Positions 25,566 through 38,452 of a stretch of 64,000 bases of DNA are shown here, in pieces (position 1 is the stretch's first letter; each line of letters opens with the position of its first letter). The stretch spans positions 62,001 to 126,000 of the forward strand of contig JAOWCC010000750.1 of assembly GCA_030867875.1 (NCBI GenBank), given 5' to 3'. This DNA comes from Actinernus sp. WN-2022. Lineage: Eukaryota; Cnidaria; Anthozoa; Actiniaria; Actinernidae. The translations under genes and the position numbers were made by a program. Under the pieces are notes generated by a model. That model did not search any database and was not told the DNA's origin. It saw only the letters and a list, made by a program, of their open reading frames with translations.

Positions 25566-28281
25566 GAGTGATTAATCAGGAATCAGGAATGATGAATCAA
25601 GAATCAGGAATGATGAATCAGGAATGAGGAATGATCAATCAGGAATGAGGAATGATCAATCAGGAATCAGGAATGATGAATCAGGAATGAGGAATGATCA
25701 ATCAGGAATGATGAATGATCAATCAGGAATCAGGAATGATGAATCAGGAATCAGGAATGATGAATCAGGAATGATGAATGATGTATCAGGAATCAGGAAT
25801 GATGAATCAGGAAAGAGGAATGACGAATCAGGAATCAGGAATGGTGAATCATGAATCAGGAATCAGGAATAATGAAACAGGAATCAGGAATGATGAATCA
25901 GGAATGATGCATCAGGAATGATGAATCAGCAATCAGGAATGATGAATCAGGAATCAGCAATGATCAATCAGGAATGATGAATGATGAATCAGGAATGATG
26001 AATCAGGAATCAGGAATGATGAATGACGAATCAGGAATCAGCAATGATGAATCAGGAATCAGGAATGATGAATCAGGAATGATGAATCAGCAATCAGGAA
26101 TCAGGAATCAGGAGTGATTAATCAGGAATCAGGAATGATGAATCAGGAATCAGGAATGATGAATCAGGAATCAGGAATGATGAATCAGGAAAGAGGAATG
26201 ATGAATCAGGAATCAGGAATGGTGAATCATGAATCAGGAATGATGAATCAGGAATCAGGAATGATGAATCAGGAATCAGGAATGATGAATCAGGAATCAG
26301 GAATGATGAATCAGGAATCATGAATGATGAATCAGGAATCAGGAATGATGAATCAGGAATGGTGAATCAGGAATGATGAATCAGGAATCAGGAAGCAGGA
26401 ATGATGAATCAGGAATGATGAATGATGAATCAGGAATAATGAATCAGTAATGATGAATCAGGAATCAGGAATCAGGAATGATGAATCAGGAATCAGGAAT
26501 CAGGAATGATGAATCAGGAATGATGAATGATGAATGATGAATCAGGAATCAGGAATGATGAATCAGGAATAAGGAATGATGAATCAGGAATGATGAATGA
26601 TGTATCAGGAATCAGGAATGATGAATCAGGAAAGAGGAATGACGAATCAGGAATCAGGAATGGTGAATCATGAATCAGGAATGATGAATCAGGAATCAGG
26701 AATAATGAAACAGGAATCAGGAATGATGAATCAGGAATGATGCATCAGGAATGATGAATCAGCAATCAGGAATGATGAATCAGGAATCAGGAATGATGAA
26801 TCAGGAATCAGCAATGATCAATCAGGAATGATGAATGATGAATCAGGAATCAGCAATGATGAATCAGGAATCAGGAATGATGAATCAGGAATGATGAATC
26901 AGGAATCAGGAATCAGGAATCAGGAGTGATTAATCAGGAATCAGGAATGATGAATCAGGAATCAGGAATGATGAATCAGGAATGATGAATGATGAATCAG
27001 GAATGATGAATCAGGAATCAGGAATGATGAATTATGAATCAGGAATCAGCAATGATGAATCAGGAATCAGGAATGATGAATCAGGAATGATGAATGATGA
27101 ATCAGGAATGATGAATGATGAATCAGGAATGATGAATCAGGAATTAGGAATCAGGAGTGATTAATCAGGAATCAGGAATGATGAATCAAGAATCAGGAAT
27201 GATGAATCAGGAATGAGGAATGATCAATCAGGAATGAGGAATGATCAATCAGGAATCAGGAATGATGAATCAGGAATGATGAATGATGAATCAGGAATCA
27301 GGAATCAGGAATGATGAATCAGGAATGATGAATGATGAATCGGGAATGATGAATCAGGAATCAGGAATCAGGAATGATGAATCAGGAATCAGGAATGATG
27401 AATCAGGAATGATGAATGACGAATCAGGAATCAGCAATGATGAATCAGGAATCAGGAATGATGAATCAGGAATGATGAATCAGCAATCAGGAATCAGGAA
27501 TCAGGAGTGATTAATCAGGAATCAGGAATGATGAATCAGGAATCAGGAATGATGAATCAGGAATCAGGAATGATGAATCAGGAAAGAGGAATGATGAATC
27601 AGGAATCAGGAATGGTGAATCATGAATCAGGAATGATGAATCAGGAATCAGGAATGATGAATCAGGAATCAGGAATGATGAATCAGGAATCAGGAATGAT
27701 GAATCAGGAATCATCAATGATGAATCAGGAATCAGGAATGATGAATCAGGAATGGTGAATCAGGAATGATGAATCAGGAATCAGGAAGCAGGAATGATGA
27801 ATCAGGAATGATGAATGATGAATCAGGAATAATGAATCAGGAATGATGAATGATGAATCAGGAATGATGAATCAGGAATCAGGAATGATGAATTATGAAT
27901 CAGGAATCAGCAATGATGAATCAGGAATCAGGAATGATGAATCAGGAATGATGAATGATGAATCAGGAATCAGGAATGATGAATCAGGAAAGAGGAATGA
28001 CGAATCAGGAATCAGGAATGGTGAATCATGAATCAGGAATGATGAATCAGGAATCAGGAATAATGAAACAGGAATCAGGAATGATGAATCAGGAATGATG
28101 CATCAGGAATGATGAATCAGCAATCAGGAATGATGAATCAGGAATCAGGAATGATGAATCAGGAATCAGCAATGATCAATCAGGAATGATGAATGATGAA
28201 TCAGGAATCAGCAATGATGAATCAGGAATCAGGAATGATGAATCAGGAATGATGAATCAGGAATCAGGAATCAGGAATCAG
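25566..28281 (+). repeat. Cassette A-B1-C-D-B2 (2,716 nt)
   Basis: A 25566-26111, B1 26112-26923 (812), C 26924-27154, D 27155-27504, B2 27505-28281. B1 lacks 42 nt (six heptamers) near 26,520, including the GAATGAC unit present in most copies. B2 carries a private CAATGAT near 27,714 in place of GAATGAT. Confidence 0.9.
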
Positions 28282-31018
28282 GAGTGATTAATGAGGAATC
28301 AGGAATGATGAATCAAGAATCAGGAATGATGAATCAGGAATGAGGAATGATCAATCAGGAATGAGGAATGATCAATCAGGAATCAGGAATGATGAATCAG
28401 GAATGAGGAATGATCAATCAGGAATGATGAATGATCAATCAGGAATCAGGAATGATGAATCAGGAATCAGGAATGATGAATCAGGAATGATGAATGATGT
28501 ATCAGGAATCAGGAATGATGAATCAGGAAAGAGGAATGACGAATCAGGAATCAGGAATGGTGAATCATGAATCAGGAATCAGGAATAATGAAACAGGAAT
28601 CAGGAATGATGAATCAGGAATGATGCATCAGGAATGATGAATCAGCAATCAGGAATGATGAATCAGGAATCAGCAATGATCAATCAGGAATGATGAATGA
28701 TGAATCAGGAATGATGAATCAGGAATCAGGAATGATGAATGACGAATCAGGAATCAGCAATGATGAATCAGGAATCAGGAATGATGAATCAGGAATGATG
28801 AATCAGCAATCAGGAATCAGGAATCAGGAGTGATTAATCAGGAATCAGGAATGATGAATCAGGAATCAGGAATGATGAATCAGGAATCAGGAATGATGAA
28901 TCAGGAAAGAGGAATGATGAATCAGGAATCAGGAATGGTGAATCATGAATCAGGAATGATGAATCAGGAATCAGGAATGATGAATCAGGAATCAGGAATG
29001 ATGAATCAGGAATCAGGAATGATGAATCAGGAATCATGAATGATGAATCAGGAATCAGGAATGATGAATCAGGAATGGTGAATCAGGAATGATGAATCAG
29101 GAATCAGGAAGCAGGAATGATGAATCAGGAATGATGAATGATGAATCAGGAATAATGAATCAGTAATGATGAATCAGGAATCAGGAATCAGGAATGATGA
29201 ATCAGGAATCAGGAATCAGGAATGATGAATCAGGAATGATGAATGACGAATCAGGAATGATGAATGATGAATCAGGAATGATGAATGATGAATGATGAAT
29301 CAGGAATCAGGAATGATGAATCAGGAATAAGGAATGATGAATCAGGAATGATGAATGATGTATCAGGAATCAGGAATGATGAATCAGGAAAGAGGAATGA
29401 CGAATCAGGAATCAGGAATGGTGAATCATGAATCAGGAATGATGAATCAGGAATCAGGAATAATGAAACAGGAATCAGGAATGATGAATCAGGAATGATG
29501 CATCAGGAATGATGAATCAGGAATCAGGAATGATGAATCAGGAATCAGGAATGATGAATCAGGAATCAGCAATGATCAATCAGGAATGATGAATGATGAA
29601 TCAGGAATCAGCAATGATGAATCAGGAATCAGGAATGATGAATCAGGAATGATGAATCAGGAATCAGGAATCAGGAATCAGGAGTGATTAATCAGGAATC
29701 AGGAATGATGAATCAGGAATCAGGAATGATGAATCAGGAATGATGAATGATGAATCAGGAATGATGAATCAGGAATCAGGAATGATGAATTATGAATCAG
29801 GAATCAGCAATGATGAATCAGGAATCAGGAATGATGAATCAGGAATGATGAATGATGAATCAGGAATGATGAATGATGAATCAGGAATGATGAATCAGGA
29901 ATTAGGAATCAGGAGTGATTAATCAGGAATCAGGAATGATGAATCAAGAATCAGGAATGATGAATCAGGAATGAGGAATGATCAATCAGGAATGAGGAAT
30001 GATCAATCAGGAATCAGGAATGATGAATCAGGAATCAGGAATCAGGAATGATGAATCAGGAATGATGAATGATGAATCGGGAATGATGAATCAGGAATCA
30101 GGAATCAGGAATGATGAATCAGGAATCAGGAATGATGAATCAGGAATGATGAATGACGAATCAGGAATCAGCAATGATGAATCAGGAATCAGGAATGATG
30201 AATCAGGAATGATGAATCAGCAATCAGGAATCAGGAATCAGGAGTGATTAATCAGGAATCAGGAATGATGAATCAGGAATCAGGAATGATGAATCAGGAA
30301 TCAGGAATGATGAATCAGGAAAGAGGAATGATGAATCAGGAATCAGGAATGGTGAATCATGAATCAGGAATGATGAATCAGGAATCAGGAATGATGAATC
30401 AGGAATCAGGAATGATGAATCAGGAATCAGGAATGATGAATCAGGAATCATGAATGATGAATCAGGAATCAGGAATGATGAATCAGGAATGGTGAATCAG
30501 GAATGATGAATCAGGAATCAGGAAGCAGGAATGATGAATCAGGAATGATGAATGATGAATCAGGAATAATGAATCAGGAATGATGAATGATGAATCAGGA
30601 ATGATGAATCAGGAATCAGGAATGATGAATTATGAATCAGGAATCAGCAATGATGAATCAGGAATCAGGAATGATGAATCAGGAATGATGAATGATGAAT
30701 CAGGAATCAGGAATGATGAATCAGGAAAGAGGAATGACGAATCAGGAATCAGGAATGGTGAATCATGAATCAGGAATGATGAATCAGGAATCAGGAATAA
30801 TGAAACAGGAATCAGGAATGATGAATCAGGAATGATGCATCAGGAATGATGAATCAGCAATCAGGAATGATGAATCAGGAATCAGGAATGATGAATCAGG
30901 AATCAGCAATGATCAATCAGGAATGATGAATGATGAATCAGGAATCAGCAATGATGAATCAGGAATCAGGAATGATGAATCAGGAATGATGAATCAGGAA
31001 TCACGAATCAGGAATCAG
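28282..31018 (+). repeat. Cassette A-B1-C-D-B2 (2,737 nt)
   Basis: A 28282-28827, B1 28828-29681, C 29682-29912, D 29913-30241 (329, three heptamers short), B2 30242-31018. The opening marker is changed to GAGTGAT+TAATGAG, which breaks the usual palindrome. B1 has GAATCAG near 29,521 where most copies have CAATCAG. Near 31,003 B2 shows a private GAATCAC unit. Confidence 0.9.
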
Positions 31019-33608
31019 GAGTGATTAATCAGGAATCAGGAATGATGAATCAGGAATCAGGAATGATGAATCAGGAATGATGAATGATGAATCAGGAATG
31101 ATGAATCAGGAATCAGGAATGATGAATTATGAATCAGGAATCAGCAATGATGAATCAGGAATCAGGAATGATGAATCAGGAATGATGAATGATGAATCAG
31201 GAATGATGAATGATGAATCAGGAATGATGAATTAGGAATTAGGAATCAGGAGTGATTAATCAGGAATCAGGAATGATGAATCAAGAATCAGGAATGATGA
31301 ATCAGGAATGAGGAATGATCAATCAGGAATGATGAATGATGAATCAGGAATCAGGAATCAGGAATGATGAATCAGGAATGATGAATGATGAATCGGGAAT
31401 GATGAATCAGGAATCAGGAATCAGGAATGATGAATCAGGAATGATGAATGATGAATCAGGAATCAGGAATGATGAATCAGGAATAAGGAATGATGAATCA
31501 GGAATGATGAATGATGAGTCAGGAATCAGGAATGATGAATCAGGAATGATGAATGATGAATCAGGAATGATGAATGATGAATCAGGAATCAGCAATGATG
31601 AATCAGGAATGATGAATTATGAATCAGGAATCAGCAATGATGAATCAGGAATGATGAATGATGAATCAGGAATGATGAATCAGGAATCAGGAATGATGAA
31701 TGATGAATCAGGATTGATGAATCAGGAATGATGAATCAGGAATCAGGAATCAGGAGTGATTAATCAGGAATCAGGAATGATGAATCAAGAATCAGGAATG
31801 ATGAATCAGGAATGAGGAATGATCAATCAGGAATGAGGAATGATGAATCAGGAATCAGGAATGATGAATCAGGAAAGAGGAATGACGAATCAGGAATCAG
31901 GAATTGTGAATCAGGAATCAGGAATCAGGAATGATGAATCAGGAATAAGGAATGATGAATCAGGAATGATGAATGATGAGTCAGGAATCAGGAATGATGA
32001 ATCAGGAATGATGAATGATGAATCAGGAATGATGAATGATGAATCAGGAATCAGGAATGATGAATGATGAATCAGGAATCAGCAATGATGAATCAGGAAT
32101 GATGAATGATGAATCAGGAATGATGAATGATGAATCAGGAATGATGAATCAGGAATCAGGAATGATGAATGATGAATCAGGAATCAGCAATGATGAATCA
32201 GGAATCAGGAATGATGAATGATGAATCAGGAATCAGCAATGATGAATCAGGAATCAGGAATGATGAATCAGGAATGATGAATCATGAATCAGGATTGATG
32301 AATCAGGAATGATGAATCAGGAATCAGGAATCAGGAGTGATTAATCAGGAATCAGGAATGATGAATCAAGAATCAGGAATGATGAATCAGGAATGAGGAA
32401 TGATCAATCAGGAATGAGGAATGATCAATCAGGAATCAGGAATGATGTATCAGGAATCAGGAATGATGAATCAGGAATGATGAATGACGAATCAGGAATC
32501 AGGAATGGTGAATCATGAATCAGGAATCAGGAATAATGAAACAGGAATCAGGAATGATGAATCAGGAATGATGCATCAGGAATGATGAATCAGCAATCAG
32601 GAATGATGAATCAGGAATCAGCAATGATCAATCAGGAATGATGAATGATGAATCAGGAATCAGGAATGATGAATTATGAATCAGGAATCAGCAATGATGA
32701 ATCAGGAATCAGGAATGATGAATCAGGAATGATGAATCAGGAATCAGGAATGATGAATTATGAATCAGGAATCAGCAATGATGAATCAGGAATCAGGAAT
32801 GATGAATCAGGAATGATGAATGATGAATCAGGAATCAGGAATGATGAATCAGGAAAGAGGAATGACGAATCAGGAATCAGGAATGGTGAATCATGAATCA
32901 GGAATGATGAATCAGGAATCAGGAATAATGAAACAGGAATCAGGAATGATGAATCAGGAATGATGCATCAGGAATGATGAATCAGCAATGAGGAATGATG
33001 AATCAGGAATCAGGAATGATGAATCAGGAATCAGCAATGATCAATCAGGAATGATGAATGATGAATCAGGAATCAGCAATGATGAATCAGGAATCAGGAA
33101 TGATGAATCAGGAATGATGAATCAGGAATCAGGAATGATGAATCAGGAATCAGCAATGATGAATCAGGAATCAGGAATGATGAATCAGGAATGATGAATC
33201 AGGAATCAGGAATGATGAATTATGAATCAGGAATCAGCAATGATGAATCAGGAATCAGGAATGATGAATCAGGAATGATGAATGATGAATCAGGAATCAG
33301 GAATGATGAATCAGGAAAGAGGAATGACGAATCAGGAATCAGGAATGGTGAATCATGAATCAGGAATGATGAATCAGGAATCAGGAATAATGAAACAGGA
33401 ATCAGGAATGATGAATCAGGAATGATGCATCAGGAATGATGAATCAGCAATCAGGAATGATGAATCAGGAATCAGGAATGATGAATCAGGAATCAGCAAT
33501 GATCAATCAGGAATGATGAATGATGAATCAGGAATCAGCAATGATGAATCAGGAATCAGGAATGATGAATCAGGAATGATGAATCAGGAATCAGGAATCA
33601 GGAATCAG
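31019..33608 (+). repeat. C-F-G-H cassette with long H (1,274 nt)
   Basis: C 31019-31249, F 31250-31753 (504, six heptamers short at its start), G 31754-32334, H 32335-33608. H is extended by a repeated GAATTAT-containing stretch, and it contains a CAATGAG unit near 32,985. It forms most of the left copy of the 3,444-nt duplication. Confidence 0.9.
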
Positions 33609-34651
33609 GAGTGATTAATCAGGAATCAGGAATGATGAATCAAGAATCAGGAATGATGAATCAGGAATGAGGAATGATCAATCAGGAATGAGGAATGATC
33701 AATCAGGAATCAGGAATGATGAATCAGGAATGAGGAATGATCAATCAGGAATGATGAATGATCAATCAGGAATCAGGAATGATCAATCAGGAATCAGGAA
33801 TGATGAATCAGGAATGATGAATGATGTATCAGGAATCAGGAATGATGAATCAGGAAAGAGGAATGACGAATCAGGAATCAGGAATGGTGAATCATGAATC
33901 AGGAATCAGGAATAATGAAACAGGAATCAGGAATGAAGAATCAGGAATGATGCATCAGGAATGATGAATCAGCAATCAGGAATGATGAATCAGGAATCAG
34001 CAATGATCAATCAGGAATGATGAATGATGAATCAGGAATGATGAATCAGGAATCAGGAATGATGAATGACGAATCAGGAATCAGCAATGATGAATCAGGA
34101 ATCAGGAATGATGAATCAGGAATGATGAATCAGCAATCAGGAATCAGGAATCAGGAGTGATTAATCAGGAATCAGGAATGATGAATCAGGAATCAGGAAT
34201 GATGAATCAGGAATCAGGAATGATGAATCAGGAAAGAGGAATGATGAATCAGGAATCAGGAATGGTGAATCATGAATCAGGAATGATGAATCAGGAATCA
34301 GGAATGATGAATCAGGAATCAGGAATGATGAATCAGGAATCAGGAATGATGAATCAGGAATCATGAATGATGAATCAGGAATCAGGAATGATGAATCAGG
34401 AATGGTGAATCAGGAATGATGAATCAGGAATCAGGAAGCAGGAATGATGAATCAGGAATGATGAATGATGAATCAGGAATAATGAATCAGTAATGATGAA
34501 TCAGGAATCAGGAATCAGGAATGATGAATCAGGAATCAGGAATCAGGAATGATGAATCAGGAATGATGAATGACGAATCAGGAATGATGAATGATGAATC
34601 AGGAATGATGAATGATGAATCAGGAATGATGAATTAGGAATTAGGAATCAG
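33609..34651 (+). repeat. A module and shortened B (497 nt)
   Basis: A 33609-34154 has canonical length. B 34155-34651 starts as B1, then breaks near 34,610 into the end of a C module (GAATTAG twice) and is followed by F. This is the recombinant join between the two 3,444-nt copies. Confidence 0.87.
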
Positions 34652-37052
34652 GAGTGATTAATCAGGAATCAGGAATGATGAATCAAGAATCAGGAATGAT
34701 GAATCAGGAATGAGGAATGATCAATCAGGAATGAGGAATGATCAATCAGGAATCAGGAATGATGAATCAGGAATGATGAATGATGAATCAGGAATCAGGA
34801 ATCAGGAATGATGAATCAGGAATGATGAATGATGAATCGGGAATGATGAATCAGGAATCAGGAATCAGGAATGATGAATCAGGAATGATGAATGATGAAT
34901 CAGGAATCAGGAATGATGAATCAGGAATAAGGAATGATGAATCAGGAATGATGAATGATGAGTCAGGAATCAGGAATGATGAATCAGGAATGATGAATGA
35001 TGAATCAGGAATGATGAATGATGAATCAGGAATCAGCAATGATGAATCAGGAATGATGAATTATGAATCAGGAATCAGCAATGATGAATCAGGAATGATG
35101 AATGATGAATCAGGAATGATGAATCAGGAATCAGGAATGATGAATGATGAATCAGGATTGATGAATCAGGAATGATGAATCAGGAATCAGGAATCAGGAG
35201 TGATTAATCAGGAATCAGGAATGATGAATCAAGAATCAGGAATGATGAATCAGGAATGAGGAATGATCAATCAGGAATGAGGAATGATGAATCAGGAATC
35301 AGGAATGATGAATCAGGAAAGAGGAATGACGAATCAGGAATCAGGAATTGTGAATCAGGAATCAGGAATCAGGAATGATGAATCAGGAATAAGGAATGAT
35401 GAATCAGGAATGATGAATGATGAGTCAGGAATCAGGAATGATGAATCAGGAATGATGAATGATGAATCAGGAATGATGAATGATGAATCAGGAATCAGGA
35501 ATGATGAATGATGAATCAGGAATCAGCAATGATGAATCAGGAATGATGAATGATGAATCAGGAATGATGAATGATGAATCAGGAATGATGAATCAGGAAT
35601 CAGGAATGATGAATGATGAATCAGGAATCAGCAATGATGAATCAGGAATCAGGAATGATGAATGATGAATCAGGAATCAGCAATGATGAATCAGGAATCA
35701 GGAATGATGAATCAGGAATGATGAATCATGAATCAGGATTGATGAATCAGGAATGATGAATCAGGAATCAGGAATCAGGAGTGATTAATCAGGAATCAGG
35801 AATGATGAATCAAGAATCAGGAATGATGAATCAGGAATGAGGAATGATCAATCAGGAATGAGGAATGATCAATCAGGAATCAGGAATGATGTATCAGGAA
35901 TCAGGAATGATGAATCAGGAATGATGAATGACGAATCAGGAATCAGGAATGGTGAATCATGAATCAGGAATCAGGAATAATGAAACAGGAATCAGGAATG
36001 ATGAATCAGGAATGATGCATCAGGAATGATGAATCAGCAATCAGGAATGATGAATCAGGAATCAGCAATGATCAATCAGGAATGATGAATGATGAATCAG
36101 GAATCAGGAATGATGAATTATGAATCAGGAATCAGCAATGATGAATCAGGAATCAGGAATGATGAATCAGGAATGATGAATCAGGAATCAGGAATGATGA
36201 ATTATGAATCAGGAATCAGCAATGATGAATCAGGAATCAGGAATGATGAATCAGGAATGATGAATGATGAATCAGGAATCAGGAATGATGAATCAGGAAA
36301 GAGGAATGACGAATCAGGAATCAGGAATGGTGAATCATGAATCAGGAATGATGAATCAGGAATCAGGAATAATGAAACAGGAATCAGGAATGATGAATCA
36401 GGAATGATGCATCAGGAATGATGAATCAGCAATGAGGAATGATGAATCAGGAATCAGGAATGATGAATCAGGAATCAGCAATGATCAATCAGGAATGATG
36501 AATGATGAATCAGGAATCAGCAATGATGAATCAGGAATCAGGAATGATGAATCAGGAATGATGAATCAGGAATCAGGAATGATGAATCAGGAATCAGCAA
36601 TGATGAATCAGGAATCAGGAATGATGAATCAGGAATGATGAATCAGGAATCAGGAATGATGAATTATGAATCAGGAATCAGCAATGATGAATCAGGAATC
36701 AGGAATGATGAATCAGGAATGATGAATGATGAATCAGGAATCAGGAATGATGAATCAGGAAAGAGGAATGACGAATCAGGAATCAGGAATGGTGAATCAT
36801 GAATCAGGAATGATGAATCAGGAATCAGGAATAATGAAACAGGAATCAGGAATGATGAATCAGGAATGATGCATCAGGAATGATGAATCAGCAATCAGGA
36901 ATGATGAATCAGGAATCAGGAATGATGAATCAGGAATCAGCAATGATCAATCAGGAATGATGAATGATGAATCAGGAATCAGCAATGATGAATCAGGAAT
37001 CAGGAATGATGAATCAGGAATGATGAATCAGGAATCAGGAATCAGGAATCAG
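34652..37052 (+). repeat. F-G-H modules, right copy of the 3,444-nt duplication
   Basis: F 34652-35197 (546, complete), G 35198-35778, H 35779-37052 (1,274). It lacks its own C module, because the join took place between the end of C and F. Confidence 0.9.
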
Positions 37053-38452
37053 GAGTGATTAATCAGGAATCAGGAATGATGAATCAAGAATCAGGAATGA
37101 TGAATCAGGAATGAGGAATGATCAATCAGGAATGAGGAATGATCAATCAGGAATCAGGAATGATGAATCAGGAATGAGGAATGATCAATCAGGAATGATG
37201 AATGATCAATCAGGAATCAGGAATGATCAATCAGGAATCAGGAATGATGAATCAGGAATGATGAATGATGTATCAGGAATCAGGAATGATGAATCAGGAA
37301 AGAGGAATGACGAATCAGGAATCAGGAATGGTGAATCATGAATCAGGAATCAGGAATAATGAAACAGGAATCAGGAATGAAGAATCAGGAATGATGCATC
37401 AGGAATGATGAATCAGCAATCAGGAATGATGAATCAGGAATCAGCAATGATCAATCAGGAATGATGAATGATGAATCAGGAATGATGAATCAGGAATCAG
37501 GAATGATGAATGACGAATCAGCAATCAGCAATGATGAATCAGGAATCAGGAATGATGAATCAGGAATGATGAATCAGCAATCAGGAATCAGGAATCAGGA
37601 GTGATTAATCAGGAATCAGGAATGATGAATCAGGAATCAGGAATGATGAATCAGGAATCAGGAATGATGAATCAGGAAAGAGGAATGATGAATCAGGAAT
37701 CAGGAATGGTGAATCATGAATCAGGAATGATGAATCAGGAATCAGGAATGATGAATCAGGAATCAGGAATGATGAATCAGGAATCAGGAATGATGAATCA
37801 GGAATCATGAATGATGAATCAGGAATCAGGAATGATGAATCAGGAATGGTGAATCAGGAATGATGAATCAGGAATCAGGAAGCAGGAATGATGAATCAGG
37901 AATGATGAATGATGAATCAGGAATAATGAATCAGTAATGATGAATCAGGAATCAGGAATCAGGAATGATGAATCAGGAATCAGGAATCAGGAATGATGAA
38001 TCAGGAATGATGAATGACGAATCAGGAATGATGAATGATGAATCAGGAATGATGAATGATGAATGATGAATCAGGAATCAGGAATGATGAATCAGGAATA
38101 AGGAATGATGAATCAGGAATGATGAATGATGTATCAGGAATCAGGAATGATGAATCAGGAAAGAGGAATGACGAATCAGGAATCAGGAATGGTGAATCAT
38201 GAATCAGGAATGATGAATCAGGAATCAGGAATAATGAAACAGGAATCAGGAATGATGAATCAGGAATGATGCATCAGGAATGATGAATCAGCAATCAGGA
38301 ATGATGAATCAGGAATCAGGAATGATGAATCAGGAATCAGCAATGATCAATCAGGAATGATGAATGATGAATCAGGAATCAGCAATGATGAATCAGGAAT
38401 CAGGAATGATGAATCAGGAATGATGAATCAGGAATCAGGAATCAGGAATCAG
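37053..38452 (+). repeat. A and full-length B1
   Basis: A 37053-37598 and B1 37599-38452 (854). Up to about 38,064 this belongs to the right copy of the 3,444-nt duplication. After that B1 continues normally into GAATGAT repeats, GAATAAG and GTATCAG. Confidence 0.88.

Larger units (their letters stand above)
18385..25644 (+). repeat. Segmental tandem duplication, period 3,689 nt
   Basis: Landmarks repeat at exactly 3,689 nt (527 heptamers): D 18475 and 22164, B2 18825 and 22514, C 19602 and 23291, F 19833 and 23522, G 20379 and 24068, H 20960 and 24649, A 21877 and 25566. Homology runs from roughly 18,385-21,955 in the left copy and 22,074-25,644 in the right copy; limits are by eye. Only a few differences were seen between the copies. 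Confidence 0.88.
31325..38064 (+). repeat. Segmental tandem duplication, period 3,444 nt
   Basis: Landmarks repeat at exactly 3,444 nt (492 heptamers): G 31754 and 35198, H 32335 and 35779, A 33609 and 37053, B 34155 and 37599. Both copies share variants rare elsewhere: a second CAATCAG in A (IRNDQSG reading, near 33,784 and 37,228) and GAATGAA (near 33,931 and 37,375). By eye, 31,325-34,620 aligns with 34,769-38,064. One difference is C at 37522 against G at 34078. Confidence 0.9.
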
